A stretch of 46,503 nucleotides of DNA from Arthrobacter nitrophenolicus (lineage in GTDB: Bacteria; Actinomycetota; Actinomycetes; Actinomycetales; Micrococcaceae): the NCBI RefSeq assembly GCF_000332815.1, contig NZ_AOFD01000034.1, positions 1-46,503 of the forward strand. The letters are read 5' to 3'. Below are positions 1-9,195 of the stretch, in pieces; within the stretch, counting starts at the first letter, position 1; each line of letters begins with the position of its first letter. Below the pieces are notes generated by a model, which was not told where the DNA came from, made no database searches, and saw only the letters and a list, made by a program, of their open reading frames with translations. Both the position numbers and the translations under genes were made by a program.

Positions 1-72
1 GCTGCCCCCGCGCCGGCCCATGCCCCCGCACACGCCCAAGCCCCCGCACACGCCCAGGCAGGTGCGGCATGA
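1..72 (+). CDS. C-terminal tail of an upstream gene (partial)
   Basis: An open frame enters from the left edge and ends at TGA 70-72. Its 23 visible residues are a low-complexity Ala/Pro/His/Gln tail built on repeats of Ala-Pro-Ala-His. The stop overlaps the ATG of the VTC gene (ATGA at 69-72), so the two genes are translationally coupled. VTC-domain genes in actinobacteria commonly follow a DUF4956 membrane protein gene, so that is the likely identity, but no diagnostic part of it lies in the window. Confidence 0.6.
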   Translation, partial: AAPAPAHAPAHAQAPAHAQAGAA

Positions 73-854
73 GCACCAAGGCAACGGCCGCCGTCGGCAA
101 CCTCCACCTCCTGCCGGCCATTGGACTGGAGGAGCTCAACAGCGAGGCCGCCCTCCAGACCCGGGTGGACCGCAAATACGTTGTCCCCACCCGCCTGGCC
201 CGTGAACTGCTGGCCACTGCCGGCACCGGGATGAGGGTCCTGGAGATGGAGGGATCCCGCAGTTTCGCCTACGACTCCGTCTACTTCGACACCGCCACCC
301 TGGACAGCTACCTGCTGGCAGCCCACGGCCGGCGCCGCAGGTACAAGATCCGCACCCGGACCTACGTGGACAGTGCCATGAGCTTCCTGGAAGTCAAGAC
401 CGAAGGCGCCCGGGAAGCGACCGTCAAGGAACGGATCCCGTACCAGCTCGAAGACCGCTCCCGGCTCACCGCAGAAGGCCTGGAGTATGTCCGGGAAACA
501 CTGGCCGCGGCCGTAGGGTCAGTCCCGGCAGGTGCGCTGGAGCCGGTCATCGAAACCCGCTACCACCGCACCACGCTGTACCTGCCGGAATCCGGCAGCC
601 GGGCAACGGTCGATACCGGCGTCACCTGGCAGTGCCCCGGCGAACCGGCCTGGGTCCTGGCCGACGCCGTCATCCTCGAAACGAAGTCGGGCTCCACGGC
701 CGGCCCCCTGGACCGGCACCTTTGGGCCAACGGCGTCAGGCCCTCCCGGATCTCCAAATTCGCCACCGGGATGGCGGCCCTCCGGCCGGGCCTCCCCGCC
801 AACCGCTGGCACCGGACGCTCTGCCGCACCATGGCGCTCCGGCCCGCACCCTGA
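69..854 (+). CDS. VTC domain-containing polyphosphate polymerase-like protein
   Basis: 261 residues, nearly all one VTC domain, the tunnel-fold catalytic domain of polyphosphate polymerases (relatives of yeast Vtc4 and of triphosphate tunnel enzymes). Visible family signatures are the early RVDRKYVV segment (about residues 33-40), the basic RRRRYKIRTRTY strand (about 88-99), the FLEVKTE strand (about 107-113) and ILETKSG near residue 203. These supply the alternating Lys/Arg/Glu residues that line the tunnel. The ATG overlaps the previous stop. The following lipoprotein gene is probably in the same operon. Family knowledge supports polyphosphate synthesis or a related phosphotransfer at the membrane; the substrate of bacterial members in this gene arrangement is not settled. 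Confidence 0.85.
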   Translation: MSTKATAAVGNLHLLPAIGLEELNSEAALQTRVDRKYVVPTRLARELLATAGTGMRVLEMEGSRSFAYDSVYFDTATLDSYLLAAHGRRRRYKIRTRTYVDSAMSFLEVKTEGAREATVKERIPYQLEDRSRLTAEGLEYVRETLAAAVGSVPAGALEPVIETRYHRTTLYLPESGSRATVDTGVTWQCPGEPAWVLADAVILETKSGSTAGPLDRHLWANGVRPSRISKFATGMAALRPGLPANRWHRTLCRTMALRPAP

Positions 855-918
855 TCCCTGAAACCCTGAGCCCCGCCACACTTCCCCCTGTTCCTCCACC
901 ATTCCAAAGGACACTTCC

Positions 919-2505
919 ATGAAAAGCCTCCGCTCCTACCTTTCCGTCGCCGCCCTCACCCTCGCCGTCGGCCTCGCCGGCTGCTCCGTGGCTGGCAGCA
1001 CCTCCACCGGTGTTTCCGCTGTCAGCGCCACCGGCACCTCCTCCGCCGCCACCGGGACAACACAGGCGGTATCGCTGGACACCCTCGCCGCGGACACCCA
1101 CTACGACGCCGACGACCTCACCTGGGACGCCGCCGCCGAGGTTGCCGTGACCCTCGCCGACGGTGCCAGCTCCGTCGCGTCGGGCTCCCCGGACGCGGTG
1201 ACGGTCGACGGCGATACAGTCACCATCAGCGCCGCCGGCACCTACCGGCTCAGCGGCTCCCTGGCGGACGGGCAGATCGTGGTGGCCGCCGCCGAGGAGG
1301 ACACGGTCCGGATCATCCTCGACGGCGCCAGCGTCACCAGCTTCACGGGCTCACCCTTCGTGGTGCAGAGCGCAGACGAAGCCATCGTCTACCTGGCGGA
1401 CGGGACCAGCAGCTCGCTCACGGACGCAGCAACCTACGCCGACCAGGGAACGGACGCCCCGAATGCCGCCCTGTATTCCATGGCCGACCTCACCATCGCG
1501 GGCACGGGCACCCTCACCGTGGACGGCAACTACAACGACGGCATCTCGTCCAAGGACGGCCTGGTCCTGGCAGACGGAACTGTCACCGTGGACGCCGCGG
1601 ACGACGGCATCGTGGGCAAGGACTACGCGGTGCTGCTGGACGGCGCGTACCAGGTCAGCGTGGCGGGCGACGGCTTCAAGTCCGACAACGAGGAGGACGA
1701 GGGCCGCGGCTGGGTGCTGGTCAACGGCGGCACCCTCAGTGTTTCCGCCGGTGACGACGGCATCAAGGCCTACAACACCCTCACCATCGCCGCGGGCAAC
1801 ACCACCGTGGAGGAGTCCGAGGAGGGCCTGGAGGCGCAGCACATCGTCATGGCCGGCGGAACCGCCTCCGTCACGGCCAACGACGACGGCGTGAACGCCT
1901 CGGGCGGCAGCACAACCACCGCGTCGGGCCAGGGAGCGGGCGGCGGCATGGGCGGGGGCAGCATGGAGGTGGGCGACTACACCGTGGAGGTGACCGGCGG
2001 GCTGCTGACCATCAACTCACAGGGCGACGGGCTGGACTCCAACGGGAACGCCAGCATCTCCGGCGGCACCGTTGTTGTCAACGGCCCCACGAACAACGGC
2101 AACGGGGCGTTGGACGTGAACGGCGAACTCGCTGTTACCGGCGGAACTGTTGCCGCGGCCGGCAGCGCCGGCATGGTGGTCACCCCGGGCGAATCATCCA
2201 CCCAGTCGGGCGTCCAAGTGACGCTGGGGTCCTCGGTTCCGGCCGGCACGGTCATCCAGGTGGCAGACCCGTCCGGCACCGTGGTGGCTGCCTTCGTGAC
2301 CACCAAGGCGACGGCGTCGCTGGTGTTTTCCTCCGCCGCGATCACTGCCGGGGAAGGGTACACCGTCTACACCGGCGGCACCGCCACCGTGAGTGCGGGC
2401 ATCGGCGAGGGGTCCCTGGACGGCGCCACGGAACAGGGCACCGTCACGGCCGGCGAATACACTGCCGAGCAGGGCCCGGGCGGAGGCAGCGGCCCCCGCT
2501 GGTAA
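919..2505 (+). CDS. carbohydrate-binding-domain (DUF4353-like) lipoprotein
   Basis: 528 residues. A lipoprotein signal peptide is clear: Lys/Arg n-region, hydrophobic core, lipobox LAGC with Cys22. The mature protein starts with a Ser/Thr/Ala linker, then a long run of imperfect repeats rich in G-T-x-T-V and DDGI/NDG turns (DDGIVGKD, DDGIKAYN, DDGVNASG, GDGLDSNG), the pattern of a right-handed beta-helix and of the DUF4353 carbohydrate-binding family. It ends in a Gly-rich tail. It lies 64 bases after the VTC gene, with AAAGGA before the ATG. The grouping DUF4956-VTC-CotH/DUF4353 is a known recurrent association, so the two proteins probably work together at the cell surface; ligand unknown. 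Confidence 0.8.
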   Translation: MKSLRSYLSVAALTLAVGLAGCSVAGSTSTGVSAVSATGTSSAATGTTQAVSLDTLAADTHYDADDLTWDAAAEVAVTLADGASSVASGSPDAVTVDGDTVTISAAGTYRLSGSLADGQIVVAAAEEDTVRIILDGASVTSFTGSPFVVQSADEAIVYLADGTSSSLTDAATYADQGTDAPNAALYSMADLTIAGTGTLTVDGNYNDGISSKDGLVLADGTVTVDAADDGIVGKDYAVLLDGAYQVSVAGDGFKSDNEEDEGRGWVLVNGGTLSVSAGDDGIKAYNTLTIAAGNTTVEESEEGLEAQHIVMAGGTASVTANDDGVNASGGSTTTASGQGAGGGMGGGSMEVGDYTVEVTGGLLTINSQGDGLDSNGNASISGGTVVVNGPTNNGNGALDVNGELAVTGGTVAAAGSAGMVVTPGESSTQSGVQVTLGSSVPAGTVIQVADPSGTVVAAFVTTKATASLVFSSAAITAGEGYTVYTGGTATVSAGIGEGSLDGATEQGTVTAGEYTAEQGPGGGSGPRW

Positions 2506-2535
2506 ACCCCCCGCCGGTACACCCGCACGAACGTT

Positions 2536-2590
2536 GCTCTATCAGATTTGGCTCCTAAAACCTGGGTTTAGGAGCGTTATCTGATAGAGC
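2536..2590. repeat. AT-rich two-part palindrome between convergent genes
   Basis: A 12-bp arm (GCTCTATCAGAT, 2536-2547) pairs with 2579-2590. Inside it, after a symmetric 3-nt mismatch, a 9-bp arm (GCTCCTAAA, 2551-2559) pairs with 2567-2575, leaving a 7-nt loop. It sits 31 bases after the stop of the plus-strand lipoprotein gene and 28 bases from the stop of the minus-strand hydrolase, so a bidirectional terminator is the simple reading. It lacks a T-run and is much more AT-rich than its surroundings, so a small mobile palindrome is also possible. Confidence 0.6.
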
Positions 2591-2617
2591 ATCCGTGCCG
2601 CCGGTGGCGCTTGAACC

Positions 2618-3516
<899 letters not shown>

Positions 3517-3555
3517 CTACTCTAGGGCCGCGGATGGCGTTCGGCGCCGAACCTG

Positions 3556-3753
3556 CTACTGCGATGGCTGGGGCAGTTCACAGGAGATTTGCGGGTTGAC
3601 CCCCATGTAGTTCAAGGGCCCGGCCACGATGGTGACGAGCACGGTTCCCGCCTCGGCACAGTTATCCGGTGCTCCGCTGAAGTAGCCGCGCTGCCATGCG
3701 GCCACGCCGCCGATGAGCAGCCAGATGACAAGAAGTGCTCCCAAGAACCGCAT
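3556..3753 (-). CDS. small single-pass membrane protein, unknown function
   Basis: 65 residues. I chose the internal ATG at 3753, which has a strong GGAGGA site just upstream; the longer frame to 3867 adds 38 residues with no such site. The N-terminus is one hydrophobic segment (about residues 3-20, FLGALLVIWLLIGGVAAW). The rest is a short exported-looking domain with two cysteines (NCAEAG, ISCELP) and a hydrophobic TVLVTIVAGPLNYMG stretch. Similar small proteins are common in Arthrobacter genomes, but I do not know a function. It is transcribed toward the hydrolase, 102 bases away. Confidence 0.6.
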   Translation of the reverse strand: MRFLGALLVIWLLIGGVAAWQRGYFSGAPDNCAEAGTVLVTIVAGPLNYMGVNPQISCELPQPSQ

Positions 3754-3869
3754 GATTCCTCCGTAGGCCGCGGCGGCTGTGGGATCAATTATGCGCGCCT
3801 GCCCGGGAGGTTGGAGAGCGTCGGCCGAAGACATGCAGGAAGTGGGAGAGCGTCGGTGGTGGGACAAAA

Positions 3870-3905
3870 AACCTCCGGTTCCGGGTGGTCCCGGAACCGG
3901 AGGTT
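3870..3905 (-). terminator. rho-independent terminator of the desaturase operon
   Basis: A perfect 16-bp stem (3870-3885 with 3890-3905) closes a 4-nt loop. On the minus strand it is followed by a run of T (plus-strand A-run 3866-3871). It lies 33 bases beyond the desaturase stop. Confidence 0.9.
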
Positions 3906-3938
3906 CCTTCAGTGCGCGTTGGACAGGCGGCGCGGTGG

Positions 3939-5129
3939 TTAGGCCGTGGCCGTCTTGCCCGGCAGTGCCAGCTTGAAGACCTTGGCCCAGGAGGATCCCA
4001 CCTGCTTGATCAGCGGCCCGGTGGTGTACTTGAGCCCGTAGCGCTGGCAGATTTCGCGGACGCGCGGGGCCACCTCGGCGTAGCGGCTGGAGGGCAGGTC
4101 CGGGAACAGGTGGTGCTCGATCTGGTGCGACAGGTTGCCGGTCATGATGTGCATGAACTTCGAGCCCGAGATGTTGGCCGAGCCGATCATCTGGCGGACG
4201 TACCAGTCGCCGCGGGTTTCGCCTTCCACCATTTCCTCAGTGAAGGTGTCCGTGCCTTCGGGGAAGTGGCCGCAGAAGATTACCGCGTGCGCCCAGACGT
4301 TGCGGATCGCGTTGGCCGCGATGGTGCCGTAGAGGGCCTGCTTGCCGGAGCCGGTCAGCATGGCCACGGCGGGGGTGGCGGCGTAGTCCTTGGTGAACTG
4401 CGTGACCACCTTCTTGCCCAAAGCCTTGAGGTCCTTGAGCAGGGCCTCCTTGGACTTCGTGCCTTCCTTGTACTCGGTCAGTTCGAGGTCGTAGATGGCG
4501 ATGCCCCACTCGAAGAGAGGCGCCAGGATGGCGTTGAACAGCGGGTTGGCCAGGTTGACGGGCTTCCACGGCTGCTGTTCGTCCATGCGCAGGAGGTTGT
4601 ATCCGACGTCGTTGTCCTTGCCCACCACGTTGGTCCAGCGGTGGTGCAGGTCGTTGTGCGTGTGCTGCCAGGAGCGCGAAGGCGTGACGAAGTCCCACTC
4701 CCAGGTGGTGGAGTGGATGTCCGGATCGCGCATCCAGTCCCACTGGCCGTGCAGGACGTTGTGCCCGATCTCCATGTTCTCCAGGATCTTGGCCAGGCTC
4801 AGCAGCGTGGTTCCGGTAACCCAGGCGGCCTTGTTCTTGCTGACCAGCAGCGCTGCGCGGCCGGAGATCTCCAGTCCGCGCTGGATCTTGATCATCCGGC
4901 GGATGTAGGCCGCGTCCTCGGCGCCGCGCTTGGCCAGGATCTCGTCGCGGATGGCGTCGAGTTCACGGCCCAGCTCCGCCACCTGCTCGTCGCTCAGGTG
5001 CGCCGCTGCAGGCGGCCGGACGGTGGGGCTGCCGGACTCAGCCAGCTTTCCGGGGCGCGTCCTGGACCCGCCGGCGGCGCTGCCTTTGGTGGATGCGGGA
5101 GTGGTTTTGCTGGGTGAGATTACAGACAT
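3939..5129 (-). CDS. membrane fatty acid (acyl) desaturase
   Basis: 396 residues. Three histidine boxes of the membrane di-iron desaturases are present: HNVLH (near residue 122), HTHNDLHH (near 156) and HQIEHH (near 335). Together they ligate the two irons that insert a cis double bond into an acyl chain. The N-terminal 45 residues are Ser/Pro/Lys-rich and look disordered. The reductase gene lies 12 bases upstream on the same strand, so desaturase and electron donor are co-transcribed. The pairing resembles DesA3 with its reductase Rv3230c in Mycobacterium tuberculosis, a stearoyl-type desaturase. Expected role is membrane lipid unsaturation; substrate position is inferred, not visible. Confidence 0.9.
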   Translation of the reverse strand: MSVISPSKTTPASTKGSAAGGSRTRPGKLAESGSPTVRPPAAAHLSDEQVAELGRELDAIRDEILAKRGAEDAAYIRRMIKIQRGLEISGRAALLVSKNKAAWVTGTTLLSLAKILENMEIGHNVLHGQWDWMRDPDIHSTTWEWDFVTPSRSWQHTHNDLHHRWTNVVGKDNDVGYNLLRMDEQQPWKPVNLANPLFNAILAPLFEWGIAIYDLELTEYKEGTKSKEALLKDLKALGKKVVTQFTKDYAATPAVAMLTGSGKQALYGTIAANAIRNVWAHAVIFCGHFPEGTDTFTEEMVEGETRGDWYVRQMIGSANISGSKFMHIMTGNLSHQIEHHLFPDLPSSRYAEVAPRVREICQRYGLKYTTGPLIKQVGSSWAKVFKLALPGKTATA

Positions 5130-5141
5130 ACCTGGTGCTCC

Positions 5142-6287
5142 TCAGAGTTCGAGGTTGACGGGTCCGGCGGCTGCCGAGACACACGTTTGGATCAGTTGGC
5201 CGGGTTCGCCGTGGACTTCCCCGGTGCGGAGGTCGCGGACCTGGCCGGCCCGGAGCGGGGTGAGGCAGCTGTGGCAGATGCCCATCCGGCAGCCGCTGGG
5301 CATCAGGATTCCGGCGTCCTCGCCCACGTCCAGGAGGGGGGTGTCGCCGTCGGCTTCCACTTCCCGGTCGGACGTTTCGAAGGTGACCACGCCGCCGTCG
5401 TGCCCCACGCCGAGGTTGAAGGTGGTATTGAACCGTTCGATCATCAGGTTGCCGGTGGTACCGGCCACCGCTACCTCGGAGCCGGGGGCCGCCGTGGTGA
5501 GCGCGGCACGCTTCCAAAGGGCCTCGGCGTCGTCCAGGAAGCTGTCCGGACCACAGGCGTAGGCTGCGCGTTCCTTCCAGTCCGGGCAGAGCTCGTCCAG
5601 CTGGTCTGTGCTGGTCAGGTCCATGCGGCCCTGCTCACCGGTAAACCAGTGGGCAAGCCGGAAGTTGGGGAACTGGTCTGCGAGCTCGGCGAGCTCCTCA
5701 CGGAACAGGCTGTCGCCGGGAGTCTTGGCCGAGTGGACCAGCACGACGTCGGCATCCGGGCGCCGCGGCACAAGCGTGCGGATCATGGACATCACCGGAG
5801 TGATGCCGCTGCCCGCCGTGACCATCAGCAGGGGCCGGGGGTGCTCCGGGAGAACGAAGTCGCCCTGCGGGGGTGCCAGGAAGAGGACATCGCCGGGACG
5901 GGTGGTGCGCACCAGCGTGCCGGACACGGCACCGACATCCGTGACGGTGATGGCCGGATCCTTGCCCGCCGGGGCGCTCAGGGAATAGGAGCGCCAGTGC
6001 CGGACGCCGTCGAGTTCGACGCCGATGCGGGCCCACTGGCCTGCGAGGTGCGAGTGCCAGCCGCGCCCGGGCCGGAAGAAGATGGTGGCAGACTGCGCAG
6101 TTTCCTGCACCACGCGCGTGACCACGCCGCGCAGCTGGCGGGCGGAGTACACCGGGTTGAACAACGCAAGGATGTCCTCGGGCGCCAGTGGCGTGGTGAG
6201 TACTGAGGCCGCCTGGGCCAGCTGTCGTAGCCGGATCATGCGATTAAGCCTAGAGCGGCGCGAGCCATATTTCTCTCTCTCCGTCAT
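5142..6287 (-). CDS. ferredoxin reductase with 2Fe-2S domain (desaturase electron donor)
   Basis: 381 residues, three modules in order. A FAD-binding barrel carries RSYSLSAP (near residue 97), the RxYS flavin motif. A NAD(P)-binding domain carries TAGSGITP (near 156) and YACGPDSF. A C-terminal plant-type ferredoxin domain carries CRMGICHSC (near 329), i.e. Cys-X4-Cys-X2-Cys, with the fourth Cys in IQTCVS. It moves electrons from NAD(P)H through FAD and the cluster to the desaturase encoded next. The start at 6287 leaves a leader of about 100 bases from the promoter at 6401-6429. It is the first gene of the operon. Confidence 0.9.
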   Translation of the reverse strand: MTEREKYGSRRSRLNRMIRLRQLAQAASVLTTPLAPEDILALFNPVYSARQLRGVVTRVVQETAQSATIFFRPGRGWHSHLAGQWARIGVELDGVRHWRSYSLSAPAGKDPAITVTDVGAVSGTLVRTTRPGDVLFLAPPQGDFVLPEHPRPLLMVTAGSGITPVMSMIRTLVPRRPDADVVLVHSAKTPGDSLFREELAELADQFPNFRLAHWFTGEQGRMDLTSTDQLDELCPDWKERAAYACGPDSFLDDAEALWKRAALTTAAPGSEVAVAGTTGNLMIERFNTTFNLGVGHDGGVVTFETSDREVEADGDTPLLDVGEDAGILMPSGCRMGICHSCLTPLRAGQVRDLRTGEVHGEPGQLIQTCVSAAAGPVNLEL

Positions 6288-6386
6288 ATGACCGTTCCGC
6301 AGTCACGCTGTAAATGGGCGCTAAGCCCCCAAGCCGCACTTTAAGAGTAACGGCTGGCGTCCATGGATGGTTCCATCGCAACTCAG

Positions 6387-6398
6387 TAAGCATGCTTA
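6387..6398. promoter_or_regulatory. candidate operator of the desaturase operon
   Basis: A perfect 12-bp palindrome, TAAGCATGCTTA, lies just downstream of the -10 box of the minus-strand promoter, over the expected transcription start. That is a normal position for a repressor. No regulator gene is adjacent, so the binding protein is unknown. Confidence 0.6.
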
Positions 6399-6400
6399 GT

Positions 6401-6429
6401 GTATAACCAGAAGAGCCACCCGGGCACAA
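6401..6429 (-). promoter_or_regulatory. promoter of the reductase-desaturase operon
   Basis: On the minus strand, TTGTGC (6424-6429) and TTATAC (6401-6406) are separated by exactly 17 bases, a near-consensus housekeeping promoter about 115 bases before the reductase start. Confidence 0.7.
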
Positions 6430-6454
6430 GTTTCTTCCGAGCGGGTGCGGAGTT

Positions 6455-7498
6455 TTACGGCCGGTCAGGAGCGGGAGGGGCCCATCCCAGCGCCGGGGCT
6501 ATATGCCTGGCCACGTTGCCTAAAAGTTTGGCGTTGAACTCCACTCCCAGCTGGTTGGGGACCGTCAGCAGCAGGGTGTCCGCCGCCTGGACGGCTGAAT
6601 CGGCAGCCAGCGCTTCTGCCAACTGGTCGGGTTCGCCCACATAGCTCTTGCCGAACCTGGCGGTGAGCCCATCGATGATCCCCACCTGGTCCCGGCTGTC
6701 CCGCAAGGCGCTCCCCGCGAAGTAGCGGCTGTCCTCGGCATCCACGATGGGCAGCACGCTGCGGCTGACGGAGATCCGGGGTTCGCGCCGGTGGCCGGCC
6801 GCGGCCCAGGCGTCCCGGAAGAGCCGAATCTGCTCGGCCTGCAGTTCGTGGAACGGAACGCCGGTGTCCTCCGTCAGCAGGGTGGAACTCATCAGGTTCA
6901 TGCCCTGCTCGGCAGCCCAGACGGCGGTCTTGCGGCTCCCTGCTCCCCACCAGATGCGTTCGGCGAGGCCGGGCGACTGGGGCTGGACCGGCAACAACCC
7001 GGTGGCACCCCCGGCGTACCGCGGATCAGCCTCGGCCACGCCGGCGCCGCTGACCGCCTTCCGGAAAAGGGCCGTGTGGCGCCGGGCCATATCGGCGTCG
7101 GTCTCACCCGGTTCCGGCAAATAGCCGAAGGCTGACGCGCCCTGCCGGGCCGGCTCGGGTGAACCTCGGCTGATGCCGAGCTGAAGCCGGCCGCCGCTGA
7201 TCAGGTCGGCGGCTGCTGCCTCTTCGGCCATGTAGAGGGGGTTTTCGTAGCGCATGTCGATCACCCCGGTGCCGATTTCGATCCGGCTGGTACGCGCCGC
7301 GATGGCGGATAGCAGTGGGAATGGGGAGGCCTGCTGACGGGCGAAGTGGTGGACACGGAAGTACGCGCCGTCCACACCAAGCTCCTCCGCGGCGACGGCC
7401 AGCTCGATGCCCTGGAGCAGCGCCTCACCGGCGGTCCGGGTGCGGGAGCCCTGGCCGGGACCCCAGTGGCCGAATGACAAGAATCCAATGCGCTCCAT
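6455..7498 (-). CDS. luciferase-like (LLM class) flavin-dependent oxidoreductase
   Basis: 347 residues from the ATG at 7498, preceded by GGAGG at good spacing; the frame stays open further upstream but would run into the divergent gene. The start [12 protein letters not shown], the [14 protein letters not shown] segment (near residue 45), [29 protein letters not shown] and [13 protein letters not shown] are typical of the FMN- or F420-dependent bacterial-luciferase superfamily. Such enzymes oxidise small molecules; the substrate cannot be read from sequence. It is divergent from ynfA with 55 bases between starts. Confidence 0.8.
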   Translation of the reverse strand: MERIGFLSFGHWGPGQGSRTRTAGEALLQGIELAVAAEELGVDGAYFRVHHFARQQASPFPLLSAIAARTSRIEIGTGVIDMRYENPLYMAEEAAAADLISGGRLQLGISRGSPEPARQGASAFGYLPEPGETDADMARRHTALFRKAVSGAGVAEADPRYAGGATGLLPVQPQSPGLAERIWWGAGSRKTAVWAAEQGMNLMSSTLLTEDTGVPFHELQAEQIRLFRDAWAAAGHRREPRISVSRSVLPIVDAEDSRYFAGSALRDSRDQVGIIDGLTARFGKSYVGEPDQLAEALAADSAVQAADTLLLTVPNQLGVEFNAKLLGNVARHIAPALGWAPPAPDRP

Positions 7499-7553
7499 AC
7501 CTGTCCCCAACCTCCGGGACCCCGGCGGCATTCCCGGCTGGCATGATGGCTGC

Positions 7554-7913
7554 GTGGGTACTCCTGACGCGACATTAACTATCGGCAAGACTGTCCTGCT
7601 GTTCACCCCGGCAGCTGCGGCGGAGATTGGCGGCGCCTGGCTTGTGTGGCAATCCGTGCGTGAGGGCAAGGACTGGTGGTGGGCAGGGCTGGGCGTCATC
7701 GCCCTGGGCGCCTACGGCTTTGTGGCAACCCTGCAGCCGGACGCCCACTTTGGCCGGATCCTGGCAGCCTACGGTGGCGTGTTCGTTGCCGGTTCGCTCG
7801 CCTGGGGCATGATCTTCGACGGTTTCCGGCCGGACCGCTGGGACGTCGCAGGTTCCCTCATCTGCCTGCTGGGCGTGGCCGTGATCATGTTCGCGCCGCG
7901 GAGCGGCAGTTAA
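7554..7913 (+). CDS. ynfA: YnfA / UPF0060 family small membrane protein
   Basis: 119 residues from GTG 7554. The segments [37 protein letters not shown] and [20 protein letters not shown] align with the four-helix YnfA family of about 108 residues. The family resembles small multidrug transporters, and a drug-efflux role has been proposed for some members. A CATGAT hexamer (7542-7547) ends 6 bases before the GTG and there is no Shine-Dalgarno site, so the mRNA may be leaderless. The gene is followed 33 bases later by DUF202. Confidence 0.85.
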   Translation: MGTPDATLTIGKTVLLFTPAAAAEIGGAWLVWQSVREGKDWWWAGLGVIALGAYGFVATLQPDAHFGRILAAYGGVFVAGSLAWGMIFDGFRPDRWDVAGSLICLLGVAVIMFAPRSGS

Positions 7914-7946
7914 AGGAGGTCCGGCCGCACCGCCTAAACTGGCACC

Positions 7947-8351
7947 GTGACCAACTCGCAGCCAGCATCCAGCGAACCTTCACCGCCGTCGCGCGGAAGG
8001 ATCGCCGAGCGGCTGCTGCCGGGCGGGGAAGAGCCGGACCCCCGGTTCACCCTCGCCAACGAGCGCACCTTCCTCGCCTGGATCCGCACATCCCTGGCGC
8101 TGCTGGCGGGCGGCATCGCCATCGAGGCGTTCACCGCCGACCTGTTCCTGGAGCCGGTCCGCAAGGGCCTGGCCATTGTGCTGCTACTGCTCGGCATGCT
8201 GCTCAGCGCCGGGGCGGCGGTACGTTGGCTCCGGGTGGAACGCAGCATGCGCAACAAGGCACCCCTGCCGCTGCCCCTCATTGTGCCGCTGCTTGCGGCG
8301 GCAGGCGCCCTGGCGGCCGCCGTCGTGCTTGTCTTCATCCTCTGGCGCTGA
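7947..8351 (+). CDS. DUF202 family (YidH-like) membrane protein, first of a pair
   Basis: 134 residues. After a Ser/Pro-rich start comes the DUF202 signature LANERTFLAWIRTSLALLAGGIA (about residues 37-59; the invariant part is N-E-R-T-F-L-A-W-I-R-T). Three hydrophobic helices follow, separated by RWLRVERSMR. The GTG start has TAAACT (7935-7940) exactly 6 bases upstream and no usable ribosome site at close range, which points to a leaderless mRNA. The second DUF202 gene begins 3 bases after the stop, so the two probably form a heteromeric membrane unit. Function of the family is unknown. Confidence 0.85.
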   Translation: MTNSQPASSEPSPPSRGRIAERLLPGGEEPDPRFTLANERTFLAWIRTSLALLAGGIAIEAFTADLFLEPVRKGLAIVLLLLGMLLSAGAAVRWLRVERSMRNKAPLPLPLIVPLLAAAGALAAAVVLVFILWR

Positions 8352-8354
8352 CGG

Positions 8355-8687
8355 ATGGCACGTTCCCGCCCCGGTCCCCACGGTGATCCCGGCCTGCAGC
8401 CGGAACGGACCAGCCTTGCGTGGGGCCGCACCATGATGGCGCTGGTGACCGTCAGCGCAATTTTCCTGCGATGGCTTCCGGCGCACGGATTCCCCATCCT
8501 GCTGCTGTTCGCAGTTTCCTCGGCGGCCGCACTGGCTATCTACCTCACCCAGCGCCGGCGCTACAGCACCAGCTCCCATGGCATAGCCAGGGAAAACGTC
8601 GACGCCGACATCACCGCAGTGCTGTGGACGGCCTTCGCTGGGGTTGTGCTGGGCGCCTTGGGCATCGGCGTGGTCCTCGCCGCCTAG
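8355..8687 (+). CDS. DUF202 domain membrane protein, second of a pair
   Basis: 110 residues with the shorter DUF202 signature LQPERTSLAWGRTMMALV (about residues 15-32), then hydrophobic helices separated by TQRRRYSTSSH. It starts 3 bases after the upstream DUF202 stop. Paired long and short DUF202 genes are common in actinobacteria and are found together here too. The stop at 8687 faces the DUF3592 gene with 15 bases between them. Confidence 0.85.
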   Translation: MARSRPGPHGDPGLQPERTSLAWGRTMMALVTVSAIFLRWLPAHGFPILLLFAVSSAAALAIYLTQRRRYSTSSHGIARENVDADITAVLWTAFAGVVLGALGIGVVLAA

Positions 8688-8702
8688 CTGCCGGCGTACG
8701 TT

Positions 8703-9101
8703 TCAGAACATCGGCAGGACAAAACCGGCCAGCAGGGCCACCGCCCCGATGCCGGTCAGCACGCGGCCCAGCACCGCAGCCGTCCGGCCGGCCTCCTCCG
8801 GCTCCGCAGTCTGCCATTGGGTGGGACGCTTCGGATGGTAGTAAATGGGCAGCGTATCGCCCTCGGAAAGGTGCTTGATGTCGTGCGGCGACATGGGTGC
8901 CCGGTGCACCTGCTGCTTCCGGTCCAGCCAGCGGAAACCCACGCCGGTGCTGTCCGAGTACACCACGGCGTCGGCCACTGCCCAGGGGTGCACGAAGCGG
9001 CGGAGGAACCCGGTGTAGAACAGCAGGCCCAGGCCGGTGGGCAGGCACATCCAGGTCAGCATTTCCAGGATTGGACCTGCCATATCGAGCACAGTGGGCA
9101 T
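8703..9101 (-). CDS. DUF3592-like membrane protein
   Basis: 132 residues with a hydrophobic segment at each end (about 7-30 and 108-130). Between them is a soluble beta-rich part with KHLSEGDTLPIYYHPKRPTQW, where the D-x-L-P-I-x-Y-x-P-x-x-P pattern is characteristic of DUF3592. TACCAT lies on the minus strand at 9109-9114, 7 bases before the ATG, with no Shine-Dalgarno site, so translation is probably leaderless. Function unknown. Confidence 0.7.
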   Translation of the reverse strand: MPTVLDMAGPILEMLTWMCLPTGLGLLFYTGFLRRFVHPWAVADAVVYSDSTGVGFRWLDRKQQVHRAPMSPHDIKHLSEGDTLPIYYHPKRPTQWQTAEPEEAGRTAAVLGRVLTGIGAVALLAGFVLPMF

Positions 9102-9195
9102 GAACCTGATGGTACCGCGCAGGGGGTGGTGGGTTCTGCAGCGACTACGTACCCTGAGGGGACCAGAGGGACCTGCAAGGGAATGAGGGGAAACC

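Noticed and set aside
6399..6644. Plus-strand frame over the end of the luciferase-like gene
   Set aside because: It lies opposite a well-supported gene, and its own start region is the desaturase promoter.
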